Under the pieces are notes generated by a model. The model saw only the letters and a list, made by a program, of their open reading frames with translations, made no database searches and was not told the DNA's origin. Shown here piece by piece: positions 1-6,088 of a DNA stretch of 8,257 nt. This DNA is from Sphingomonas sp. (GTDB taxonomy: Bacteria; Pseudomonadota; Alphaproteobacteria; Sphingomonadales; Sphingomonadaceae): assembly GCA_021154945.1 (NCBI GenBank), contig JAJNQF010000272.1, forward strand, positions 1-8,257. The letters run 5' to 3'. Position numbers and translations under genes: made by a program. How positions within the stretch are numbered: the stretch's first letter is position 1; each line of letters starts with the position of its first letter.

Positions 1-423
1 CAGTGGAACTCGTCGATCCCCTCGCGCTTCGTCGCCGAGCTCCCCGCCGAGCACATCGACACGGAAACGACGATGTCGGGCGGCGCAAGCCTCTGGCAAG
101 CCAACTGGTCCGACCGGGCCGATCCCTTCGCCGACGTTGCGCGCGGCACCGGCCGCGGTCCCGGCTGGCAGCGCGCGTCGGGAAGCGCCGCCGGTACCGG
201 CAGCACCTTCAACGCCAAACCCGCCCGCGTCGTCGAGAGCCGGTCCAGCGCGATCAGCCTCGGCAACAAGGGGCGCGACGACCTGTCGCTCGGCATGCGC
301 GTGTTCCACCAGAAGTTCGGCTACGGCGCGATCGCCGAGATCGAAGGCAACAAGCTGGAGATCGACTTCGAGACGTCCGGTCGCAAGCGCGTGATGGACA
401 GCTTCGTCACGATCAACCCGTAG
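1..423 (+). CDS. uvrD: UvrD/PcrA-type DNA helicase, C-terminal end (5' truncated)
   Basis: This is the last 140 codons of a superfamily 1 ATP-dependent 3'-5' DNA helicase of nucleotide-excision and mismatch repair. The gene is cut by the left edge, so the helicase motifs are outside the window. The reading frame is open from base 1 and ends at TAG 421-423. The visible part begins with QWNSSIPSRFVAELP, the usual end of the helicase core in UvrD proteins. A variable Gly/Ala/Arg-rich linker follows (about residues 25-95). The small C-terminal Tudor-like domain sits at about residues 98-140 and carries the family pattern GxRVFHxKFGYG, EGNKLEIDFE and KRVMDSFV. This domain is known in PcrA/UvrD to contact RNA polymerase. 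Nothing looks broken. The gene appears to be a core chromosomal neighbour and not part of the sugar locus. The symbol uvrD is used in the broad sense, as pcrA cannot be excluded from this fragment. Confidence 0.93.
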   Translation, partial: QWNSSIPSRFVAELPAEHIDTETTMSGGASLWQANWSDRADPFADVARGTGRGPGWQRASGSAAGTGSTFNAKPARVVESRSSAISLGNKGRDDLSLGMRVFHQKFGYGAIAEIEGNKLEIDFETSGRKRVMDSFVTINP

Positions 424-442
424 ACGTCCCTGCTCGCTCGAC

Positions 443-473
443 AAAAAAAGGGCCCGCCATCGCTGGCGGGCCC
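443..473 (-). terminator. Rho-independent terminator of the TonB-dependent receptor gene
   Basis: A perfect 10-bp GC-rich inverted repeat (450-459 GGGCCCGCCA paired with 464-473) encloses a 4-base loop (460-463). Read on the minus strand, the stem is followed at once by seven T residues (the complement of the A-run 443-449), which is the classic intrinsic terminator layout. It lies 26 bases past the receptor stop codon. Read on the plus strand the stem is preceded by A and is not followed by a T-run, so it would be a weaker stop for the converging uvrD transcript. Confidence 0.9.
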
Positions 474-498
474 CAGTCGGGGGGAGAGAAGGAAACCC

Positions 499-3400
499 TT
501 AGAACCTGATCGTCGTGCCGATCGCGAGGTTCCGGCCGAGCGAGTCGTAGCGCTGCGGGATCGTGTTGGTCCGCGCGAGAGCGACGTTGTACGAGTCCGG
601 AACGATCGGCGGGGTCTTGTCGAACAGGTTGTTCGCGATCAGGCGCAGCGAGAACTGCTTGGCGATCGCGAAGTTGAGCGCGAGATCGAAATAGCTCTGC
701 GGCGAGACGTGGTAGTAGCTCGTCCGCTCGCGCTCGGGCGTGCCGCCGATCGCCGGATCACCCGAATTGTCCGCGTTGGTCAGCGAACCGACATAGCGCC
801 AGTTGAACGACGCGCTGAAGCCCTTGTCGACCGTCGTATAGGTCGCACGCAGGCCATGCGACCATTTCGGGATCAGCTGGCCGCAACCATTGCCGTAATA
901 GCCCGCGCAGTTGCGCTGCGGCTGAACCGGCGAATCCTGACCACCCGCGAACGTCGTCAGCGACCCGTTGAAGCTCCAGTCGACTTTGCCGATGCTGGCC
1001 AGATCCATCGTGTACTGGGCCTGGAAATCATAGCCGCGCGCGATCGACTTGTAGAAGTTGGTCGTGCCCTGGCGGATGAACCCGGTGGTCGGGTTGCTCG
1101 ACGCCGGCGAATACAGCGTGCCGGTGCCGGGATTGCGGACGATGCCCTGGCAGAAGAACGCGTCGCCGTTCGAACGCTGACACCCATCGGTGTAATAGCT
1201 GTAGTCGTTATAGCCGAGCGAGTCGTCGATCTTGATCTTGTAACGATCGACCGAGAAGACCAGCCCGCGCACGAACCGCGGCTTCACGATCAGGCCATAG
1301 GTCTGCGTGTAGGCGGTTTCCGGATCGGCGGTGAAGCCACCCGAGCGCACCGTGCACCCGGTCGCCCCGGTCGAAGCATCGCCCGGGCAGATCAGCGTCG
1401 GGCTCCCGTACAGCGCGTCGGACAGGCCGGTCGCGCGGCAGACGTCACGCGAGGCGATCGGTGCGCCATAGCTGACGCCGCCGTTCGCGTTGGTGGTGAC
1501 GGTCGGGGCGCAGAAATCGTTGATCGTGCCCGAACCGCCGCGGGCGAATTCGACGTTGGTCGCCTGGCGGATCTCGACCACGGTCGGTGCGCGCTGCGCC
1601 TTGTTGAACGACGCGCGGAACGTCAGGTCGCTGACCGGCGCGTAGATGCCCTCGATCTTCCAGGTGTTGAAGGTGCTTGGGTTGCTGCTGTACTTCGACA
1701 CGCGGTAGCCGCCGTTCACCTGCAACAGGTCGACGAAGCGCTTATGCTCGACGAGCGGCGCCTGCACCTCGATATTGGCTTCCCAGACATCCTGCTTCAG
1801 ATAGGTATCGGTGCCGCCCAGCCCTGCGCGATACACGCTGTCGGCGGTCGATTTCAGCGTATCCTTGCGATATTCCGTGCCCAGCGCGATCGCGACGCCC
1901 TGTTCGGCGAACGGCGACGTGACGCCGTATTTGCCGAGGTCGCCGGTGACGTTCGCCTGCACGTCGTACAGCGTGCCGGTCGTGGTCGAGGTGCCCTGGT
2001 CGTACAGATAGTCGATCAATGCGGTGTTGGTGTTGCCCGCGCTGAACGCATCGAAGGGAACGCAGGCGGCATCGGTGGTGGTGGCGCAGGTCGGCGACGT
2101 ACGCGTGCCGCCGACGGTGATCGAATTCTGCAGGTTGGTCGCGTTGACGAAGCTCGGCGTGTAATCCTGATGATTGCGCGCATAGACGCCGCCGAGGTCA
2201 TAGGTCCACGCATCGCCGACCTTGCCACGGACGCCGCCGGTCAGGCGGACGCCGGTGTTCAGGTACGTGTCGGGTTGATCGTTGCCTTCGCCGAGACGAT
2301 AGCGCAGGTCGATCGGCGCGGTCGCCGCGGTACCGGCAGCGGCGCCGCAGATCGCGGTCGCCTGCGATCCCGACAGAAACGGGTTGTTGCAGTTGACGTT
2401 CACGGTGCCGCCCGCGATCGCCGGATAGTTGTTGTACGACTTGTCGCGGAACCAGATGCCCGACGCATACAGCTCGGCGTCCGGCGCGATGTCCAGGCTG
2501 ACGAAGCCGCCGGCGTTCACGCGCTCCGAAGGCCGCTGATAGGCATAGTTGCTGAAATAGTTCGACGCGTTGCCGGCACCCGGACCGAACGGCACGAATT
2601 CGCGCGTGCCATTGGGGTTGTTGACATACTGCGCGTTGGCGTTCGCGCCGGTCTGCGGCGTGATCAGGCCGCTCGTCGAGCTGCTCGGGGTCAGGCCGCA
2701 CGACAGCGGCGCGTTCAGGCTCGTCTGCGTCAGATAGCAGCCCGAGTTCGAGCGCTCAGACAGCAACACCGGATCGGTGTGCTTGTAGTTGACGAAGCCG
2801 TTGATGCGCAGCGCGCCGTCGAACAGCTTCTTGCCCGCGGTCACCGTGATGTCCGCCCGGCCGCCGTCGTTGGTCAGGCCACGCGGGCTGCTGAACCCGG
2901 CCGCGCGCGCCAGCGGCGACACGACCGTGTCCTTGTTGTTGTGGTTGTAGAAATTATAGTTGCCGTCGATCTGAAGACCTTCGAAGTCCTTCTTGAGGAC
3001 GAAGTTGACGACGCCCGCGACCGCGTCCGATCCGTAGACCGACGAGGCGCCGCCGGTCAGCACGTCGACCCGCTCGAGCAGCGACGGCGGGATGATGCCG
3101 ACGTCCTGGCCGTTCTGCGTACCCAGCCGCTTGCCGTCGATCAGCACCAGAGTGCGCTCGAACCCGAGGCTGCGCAGCTTGATCCGCTGGCGGCCGTCGG
3201 AGTCGTTATAGGTCTGCTGGCTGTCCGGCGCGACCTGCGGAAGGCGGTTCAGCACGTCCTCGACGTTCACAGCGGCCTGCGCGCGGATATCCTGCGCGGT
3301 GACCGAGGTGATCGGCGCGGCCGACGTCGTGTTCGGCCGCTGAATGCGCGATCCGGTGACGACGATCGAATCGTTCGCCCCGCTATCGGTCGGCCCGACC

Positions 3401-3573
3401 GCGGTCGTGGCGGTGGTCGCATCGGCCTGGACCTTGGCGTCGGCGGGGGTCGGCGCAGCAGCCTGGGCCGGCGTGACGGGATCGGGCGTCATCTCCTGCG
3501 CCGCGCCGGGCAATGCCCACAGCATCAGCGAACCGGTTAGCGCTATCTTCGATACCGAATGACTGAAGTTCAT
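499..3573 (-). CDS. TonB-dependent outer-membrane receptor, probable glycan/sugar importer
   Basis: This encodes a 1024-residue TonB-dependent receptor, an outer-membrane beta-barrel that takes up ligands using energy from TonB-ExbB-ExbD. Residues 1 to about 25 form a signal peptide (MNFSHSVSK, then a hydrophobic stretch ending ALPGAA). Residues 26-67 are a low-complexity Ala/Thr/Pro/Asp linker. A TonB box (DSIVVTG) lies near 68-74. The plug domain (about 75-195) contains the typical segments LVLIDGKR, LLERVDVLTGG and VYGSDAVAGVVNFVLKK. The rest is barrel, with the conserved RAPT segment, an NLFDKTPP motif near the end, and the C-terminal aromatic residue (IRF) used for barrel assembly. The start ATG (3571-3573) has an AAGGGG ribosome site six bases upstream. 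There are 14 cysteines, all in closely spaced pairs within the barrel part. The ligand cannot be read from the sequence; nearby genes suggest fucose-containing oligosaccharide or glycopeptide. The gene is transcribed away from the glycosylasparaginase and has its own terminator. Confidence 0.95.
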   Translation of the reverse strand: MNFSHSVSKIALTGSLMLWALPGAAQEMTPDPVTPAQAAAPTPADAKVQADATTATTAVGPTDSGANDSIVVTGSRIQRPNTTSAAPITSVTAQDIRAQAAVNVEDVLNRLPQVAPDSQQTYNDSDGRQRIKLRSLGFERTLVLIDGKRLGTQNGQDVGIIPPSLLERVDVLTGGASSVYGSDAVAGVVNFVLKKDFEGLQIDGNYNFYNHNNKDTVVSPLARAAGFSSPRGLTNDGGRADITVTAGKKLFDGALRINGFVNYKHTDPVLLSERSNSGCYLTQTSLNAPLSCGLTPSSSTSGLITPQTGANANAQYVNNPNGTREFVPFGPGAGNASNYFSNYAYQRPSERVNAGGFVSLDIAPDAELYASGIWFRDKSYNNYPAIAGGTVNVNCNNPFLSGSQATAICGAAAGTAATAPIDLRYRLGEGNDQPDTYLNTGVRLTGGVRGKVGDAWTYDLGGVYARNHQDYTPSFVNATNLQNSITVGGTRTSPTCATTTDAACVPFDAFSAGNTNTALIDYLYDQGTSTTTGTLYDVQANVTGDLGKYGVTSPFAEQGVAIALGTEYRKDTLKSTADSVYRAGLGGTDTYLKQDVWEANIEVQAPLVEHKRFVDLLQVNGGYRVSKYSSNPSTFNTWKIEGIYAPVSDLTFRASFNKAQRAPTVVEIRQATNVEFARGGSGTINDFCAPTVTTNANGGVSYGAPIASRDVCRATGLSDALYGSPTLICPGDASTGATGCTVRSGGFTADPETAYTQTYGLIVKPRFVRGLVFSVDRYKIKIDDSLGYNDYSYYTDGCQRSNGDAFFCQGIVRNPGTGTLYSPASSNPTTGFIRQGTTNFYKSIARGYDFQAQYTMDLASIGKVDWSFNGSLTTFAGGQDSPVQPQRNCAGYYGNGCGQLIPKWSHGLRATYTTVDKGFSASFNWRYVGSLTNADNSGDPAIGGTPERERTSYYHVSPQSYFDLALNFAIAKQFSLRLIANNLFDKTPPIVPDSYNVALARTNTIPQRYDSLGRNLAIGTTIRF

Positions 3574-3579
3574 ACCCTA

Positions 3580-3585
3580 CCCCTT
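3580..3585 (-). promoter_or_regulatory. Ribosome binding site of the receptor gene
   Basis: AAGGGG on the minus strand lies six bases before ATG 3571-3573. It supports this start, which is also the one that gives a proper signal peptide. Confidence 0.7.
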
Positions 3586-3620
3586 GTCCCGGATTGCGCA
3601 ACGTCGCTTGCCCGGCGTGT

Positions 3621-3690
3621 GGACTAAAGGCTTGATCATATAATTTATGCCGTCAATACCTATACCATACCTTTACAGAACATTTACGAC
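3621..3690. promoter_or_regulatory. AT-rich divergent promoter region with ATACC repeats
   Basis: The 204-base spacer between the divergent receptor and glycosylasparaginase genes has a block far more AT-rich than its surroundings. It contains a consensus -10 hexamer TATAAT on the plus strand (3639-3644) and TATGAT on the minus strand (complement of 3635-3640). I found no convincing -35 element at 16-18 bases from either, so the exact promoters are unsettled. Next to them are three direct copies of ATACC (3656-3660, 3662-3666, 3667-3671; GGTAT on the minus strand), which could be a regulator site. The rest of the spacer (3691-3777) is ordinary GC-rich sequence; the only feature I see in it is the ribosome site before the glycosylasparaginase. 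Confidence 0.5.
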
Positions 3691-3763
3691 GAGATGTTGC
3701 AAATGCGTGACGCCTCTGGCGGACCACGCGACATCGCGATACCGTCGGGATATCACGTGAAAT

Positions 3764-3768
3764 GGGGG
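3764..3768 (+). promoter_or_regulatory. Ribosome binding site deciding the glycosylasparaginase start
   Basis: A GGGGG run ends nine bases before ATG 3778-3780. The frame is open further upstream to an ATG at 3694, but the added 28 residues would precede the signal peptide and resemble no export signal. The 3778 start is therefore preferred. Confidence 0.55.
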
Positions 3769-3777
3769 CCAATACCG

Positions 3778-4800
3778 ATGACTTCACGCCGTTCACTGCT
3801 CGCAAGCCTCGGAACGATCGGGACTTTTTCGCTGGCCGCACCGTTTTCGAGGGCGGCCACCGCGGCCACCGGCGGTCGATCGGGGGCGGTCATCCTGTCG
3901 ACCTGGGATTTCGGCGCCGCCGCCAATGCCGCGGCATTCGCACGACTCGCCGCAGGTGGATCGCTGATCGATGCGGTCGAGGCTGGCGCGATGGTACCGG
4001 AAGCGGACCCGACCAATCACAGCGTCGGCTATTCGGGCTATCCCGACCGCGACGGGCACGTGACGCTCGATGCCGTCATCATGGACGATGCGGGTGGCGT
4101 CGGCGCGGTCGCGGCCCTGGAGGACACGGTGCACGCGATCTCGGTCGCGCGGCGGGTGATGGAGCGGACGCCGCACACGTTCCTGGTCGGCGAAGGCGCG
4201 ACGCGGTTCGCGCGCGATCAGGGCTTCCCGCAACAGTCGCTGCTGACGCCAGACTCCGAGAAGGCATGGCGGGAATGGCTGAAAACCGCCAAATATCAGC
4301 CCGAGGCGAACAGCGAAGTGCGCGGGCTCAAGCCAGCCCGCACGCCGGGCGGTGCGCTGGATCACGACACGATCGGGCTGCTGGCACGGACGGCCGACGG
4401 GCGGATGGCGGGTGCCTGCACGACATCGGGCATGGCGTTCAAGATGCGCGGGCGGGTCGGCGATTCACCGCAGGTCGGCTCGGGCCTGTATGTCGAGGCC
4501 GGCGTCGGCGGCGCGACCTCGACCGGGCTCGGCGAAGAGGTCACCCGGGTCGCCGGGTCGGCGCGGGTGGTCGCCTCGATGCGCGGCGGCGCCACTGCGC
4601 AACAGGCGTGCGAAGAGGTGGTTCGCCATATCGCCAAGCTGCGCGGCGACGCGATCCGCGGCGTCCAGGTCGGCTTCCTCGCGCTCGACAACAAGGGCAA
4701 TGTCGGCGCGTTCTGCCTGCTGCCCGGCTTTACCTATGCCGTGACCGATGCGGCAGGCCGGACGACGGTGTTGAAGGCGGCATCCTTGTTCAAGGCGTGA
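3778..4800 (+). CDS. Glycosylasparaginase (N4-(beta-N-acetylglucosaminyl)-L-asparaginase), exported
   Basis: This 340-residue N-terminal-nucleophile hydrolase is predicted to cut the GlcNAc-Asn bond that is left after an N-glycoprotein is degraded to glycoasparagine. Residues 1 to about 27 look like a twin-arginine (Tat) signal (TSRRSLLAS, then a hydrophobic core, then SRAA), which implies periplasmic action after folding. The chain then closely follows the known flavobacterial enzyme: LSTWDFG near the mature N-terminus, PDRDGHVTLDA, SVARRVMERTPH, and LTPDSEKAWREWLKT. The autocleavage site is HDTIG, with Thr198 as the predicted nucleophile, so the precursor would split before Thr198 into alpha and beta chains. 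Substrate-binding segments follow: CTTSG, GRVGDSP (Arg226, Asp229) and TSTGLGEE (Thr249, Gly250). Length and motif order are normal and no key residue seems missing. The related isoaspartyl peptidase/L-asparaginase family is less likely because the motifs fit the glycosylasparaginase branch. It is divergent from the receptor and converges on the mutarotase. Confidence 0.92.
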   Translation: MTSRRSLLASLGTIGTFSLAAPFSRAATAATGGRSGAVILSTWDFGAAANAAAFARLAAGGSLIDAVEAGAMVPEADPTNHSVGYSGYPDRDGHVTLDAVIMDDAGGVGAVAALEDTVHAISVARRVMERTPHTFLVGEGATRFARDQGFPQQSLLTPDSEKAWREWLKTAKYQPEANSEVRGLKPARTPGGALDHDTIGLLARTADGRMAGACTTSGMAFKMRGRVGDSPQVGSGLYVEAGVGGATSTGLGEEVTRVAGSARVVASMRGGATAQQACEEVVRHIAKLRGDAIRGVQVGFLALDNKGNVGAFCLLPGFTYAVTDAAGRTTVLKAASLFKA

Positions 4801-4850
4801 CACGATCGTAACGACGACGCCGACCAAACAATACCAATTCAACCCGAACA

Positions 4851-4882
4851 GGACCGGTCGAGCCTAGTCGCTCGGCTGGTCC
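4851..4882. terminator. Hairpin at the convergent glycosylasparaginase/mutarotase ends
   Basis: GGACCGGTCGAGC (4851-4863) pairs with GCTCGGCTGGTCC (4870-4882) around a 6-base loop. All 13 pairs form in plus-strand RNA, counting two G-U wobbles; in minus-strand RNA those two become C-A mismatches. The stem therefore suits the 3' end of the glycosylasparaginase message better. No T-run follows on either strand, so it is at best a non-canonical terminator or a 3'-end stabiliser. The TAG stop of the mutarotase (complement of 4864-4866) lies in the loop. Confidence 0.45.
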
Positions 4883-5205
4883 CGGAGCGAGAAGATCCTC
4901 TCCATGGCCACCCATTTCGGGCCGGCCGGATCGATGGGCCGCTGGTAGCGGTCCATCTCCGATTCCCACTCGGCGACCTTGGACTGGACGGCAGGGTCCG
5001 CGGCGCGGGGAAAATCATCCTCGACCTCCGCGATCATCACGAGCCGGTCGGCGACCTGCCAGATCTCCATGTCGCGATAGCCCCGGTCGCGAATGTCGCG
5101 AACGATCTCGGGCCAGACCGCGCCGGCCGCGTGCCGCTCGCGATAGGCGGCGATCAGGGCCGCGTCGTCGACGAGATCGAGCGCGCTTACGATCCGATAT
5201 GCCAT
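4864..5205 (-). CDS. RhaM-family L-rhamnose/L-fucose mutarotase
   Basis: This 113-residue cytoplasmic protein belongs to the L-rhamnose mutarotase (RhaM, DUF718) family, whose members speed interconversion of the alpha and beta anomers of 6-deoxy-L-sugars. The family core is visible as YRERHAAGAVWPEI (residues 21-34). His25 is at the place of the catalytic histidine of E. coli RhaM (RRHNPIWPEL). MEIWQVADRLVMIAEVEDDF matches the second conserved strand region, and the C-terminus (VAMERIFSL) matches the family's end. Length is normal. Because the divergent operon encodes L-fuconate breakdown, L-fucose is the more likely sugar than L-rhamnose; this is an inference from context. It is not related in sequence to the FucU-type fucose mutarotase. 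The start ATG has GAGG 11 bases upstream, which is a loose spacing. The gene reads away from the catabolic operon, sharing a 132-base spacer that could co-regulate both. Confidence 0.87.
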   Translation of the reverse strand: MAYRIVSALDLVDDAALIAAYRERHAAGAVWPEIVRDIRDRGYRDMEIWQVADRLVMIAEVEDDFPRAADPAVQSKVAEWESEMDRYQRPIDPAGPKWVAMERIFSLRDQPSD

Positions 5206-5260
5206 GTTCGCTTGATCCTCAGCCTCATCTGACCGCGTCGCGGGACCCGGCTACCGCCCA

Positions 5261-5304
5261 ATCATATCGCAACCCTTCACAAAAGCTACTTTGACTAATA
5301 AAAC
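5261..5304. promoter_or_regulatory. Probable divergent promoters of the fucose operon and the mutarotase
   Basis: The spacer 5206-5337 holds an AT-rich core. On the plus strand, TTCACA (5276-5281) and TAAAAC (5299-5304) are separated by 17 bases and would start transcription about 25-30 bases before the first operon start codon, a reasonable sigma70-type promoter. A TTGACT at 5291-5296 has no good -10 downstream. On the minus strand, TATGAT (complement of 5261-5266) could be the -10 for the mutarotase, but I see no matching -35. No clear operator palindrome was found. Confidence 0.4.
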
Positions 5305-5327
5305 CGAGCCAACGCACAACGACGCGC

Positions 5328-5332
5328 AGGAG
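5328..5332 (+). promoter_or_regulatory. Ribosome binding site of the first operon gene, overlapped by a two-codon frame
   Basis: AGGAG lies five bases before ATG 5338-5340, a slightly short spacing. Directly after it, at 5333-5341, is ATG GAA TGA: a start codon, one sense codon and a stop whose TGA overlaps the true ATG as ATGA. The 5338 start is chosen because it gives the standard short-chain dehydrogenase N-terminus. Confidence 0.6.
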
Positions 5333-5337
5333 ATGGA

Positions 5338-6078
5338 ATGAGACTGTCGGGCAAGACCGCGGTGGTGACCGCTGCGGCGCAGGGCATCGGCCGCGCCACC
5401 GCCGAACGCTTCCGCGACGAGGGCGCCCGGGTGTTCGCACTCGACCGCGACGGCGCCGCGCTGAAGGCGGTCAAAGGCGTCGAGCATATCGTCGTCGACC
5501 TGCTCGATCCCGCCGCCATCGCCGCGCTGCCCGCGGCGACCGGCCCGATCGATATCCTCGCCAACATCGCCGGCTTCGTCGCAGCGGGCGACATCCTGCA
5601 AGGCAGCGATGCGGACTGGGACCTGTCGTTCAACCTGAACGTCCACGCGATGCACCGCATGACGCGTGCGTTCCTGCCCGGCATGCTCGACAAGGGCGCC
5701 GGCGCGATCGTCAACATGAGCAGCATCGCCTCCAGCGTGAAGGGCATCCCCAATCGCTATGCCTATGGCGCGTCGAAAGCCGCCGTGGTCGGGCTGACCA
5801 AGGCGATCGCCGCCGATTTCGTCGGGCGCGGCATCCGCTGCAACTGCGTATGCCCCGGCACGATCGAGACGCCGTCGTTGCGCGAACGCATCGTCTCGCA
5901 GGCAGGGTCACAGGGTATATCGGTCAGCGAGGCCGACGCCGCTTTCGTCGCGCGCCAGCCGATGGGTAGGCTCGGTCATGCCGAGGAAATCGCCGCGCTG
6001 TTCCTGTATCTTGCCAGCGACGAATCGAGCTTCACCACCGGCGCGGTCCATGTGATCGACGGCGGCTGGGTCAACTAA
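5338..6078 (+). CDS. Short-chain dehydrogenase, probable 2-keto-3-deoxy-L-fuconate 4-dehydrogenase
   Basis: This 246-residue SDR-family oxidoreductase is predicted to oxidise C4 of 2-keto-3-deoxy-L-fuconate with NAD+ in the cytoplasm, giving the 2,4-diketo acid. The nucleotide-binding motif is TAAAQGIG (residues 11-18), and ALDRD after the second strand fits NAD+ preference (Asp rather than a basic pair). The NIAG segment is present. The catalytic set is Ser129 (NMSSIAS), Tyr143 and Lys147 (YGASK). The unusual stretch RCNCVCPGTIETPSLRER and the C-terminal IDGGW closely resemble human BDH2/DHRS6 and the bacterial ketodeoxyfuconate dehydrogenases of that clade, which separates it from generic fatty-acid reductases. 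It is first in the operon, with the next gene 10 bases downstream. An L-rhamnose-pathway keto-deoxy-acid dehydrogenase is the alternative; the fuconate dehydratase two genes on favours fucose. Confidence 0.85.
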   Translation: MRLSGKTAVVTAAAQGIGRATAERFRDEGARVFALDRDGAALKAVKGVEHIVVDLLDPAAIAALPAATGPIDILANIAGFVAAGDILQGSDADWDLSFNLNVHAMHRMTRAFLPGMLDKGAGAIVNMSSIASSVKGIPNRYAYGASKAAVVGLTKAIAADFVGRGIRCNCVCPGTIETPSLRERIVSQAGSQGISVSEADAAFVARQPMGRLGHAEEIAALFLYLASDESSFTTGAVHVIDGGWVN

Positions 6079-6088
6079 GGATCATCAG

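Noticed and set aside
424..498. Terminator for uvrD on the plus strand
   Set aside because: The hairpin there lacks a T-run on the plus side; its T-run serves the minus-strand receptor gene.
709..3540. A 943-codon open frame on the plus strand opposite the receptor gene
   Set aside because: Its translation is Arg/Ala/Asp-rich with no domain, and it lies wholly antisense to a clear receptor gene. Long antisense frames are expected in GC-rich DNA with this codon bias.
3694..3777. Longer glycosylasparaginase starting at ATG 3694
   Set aside because: The extra 28 residues would sit before a signal peptide, and the ribosome site is placed for the 3778 start.
3762..4811. A 349-codon frame overlapping the glycosylasparaginase
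   Set aside because: Arg/Gly-rich shadow in the +1-shifted frame with no recognisable motif.
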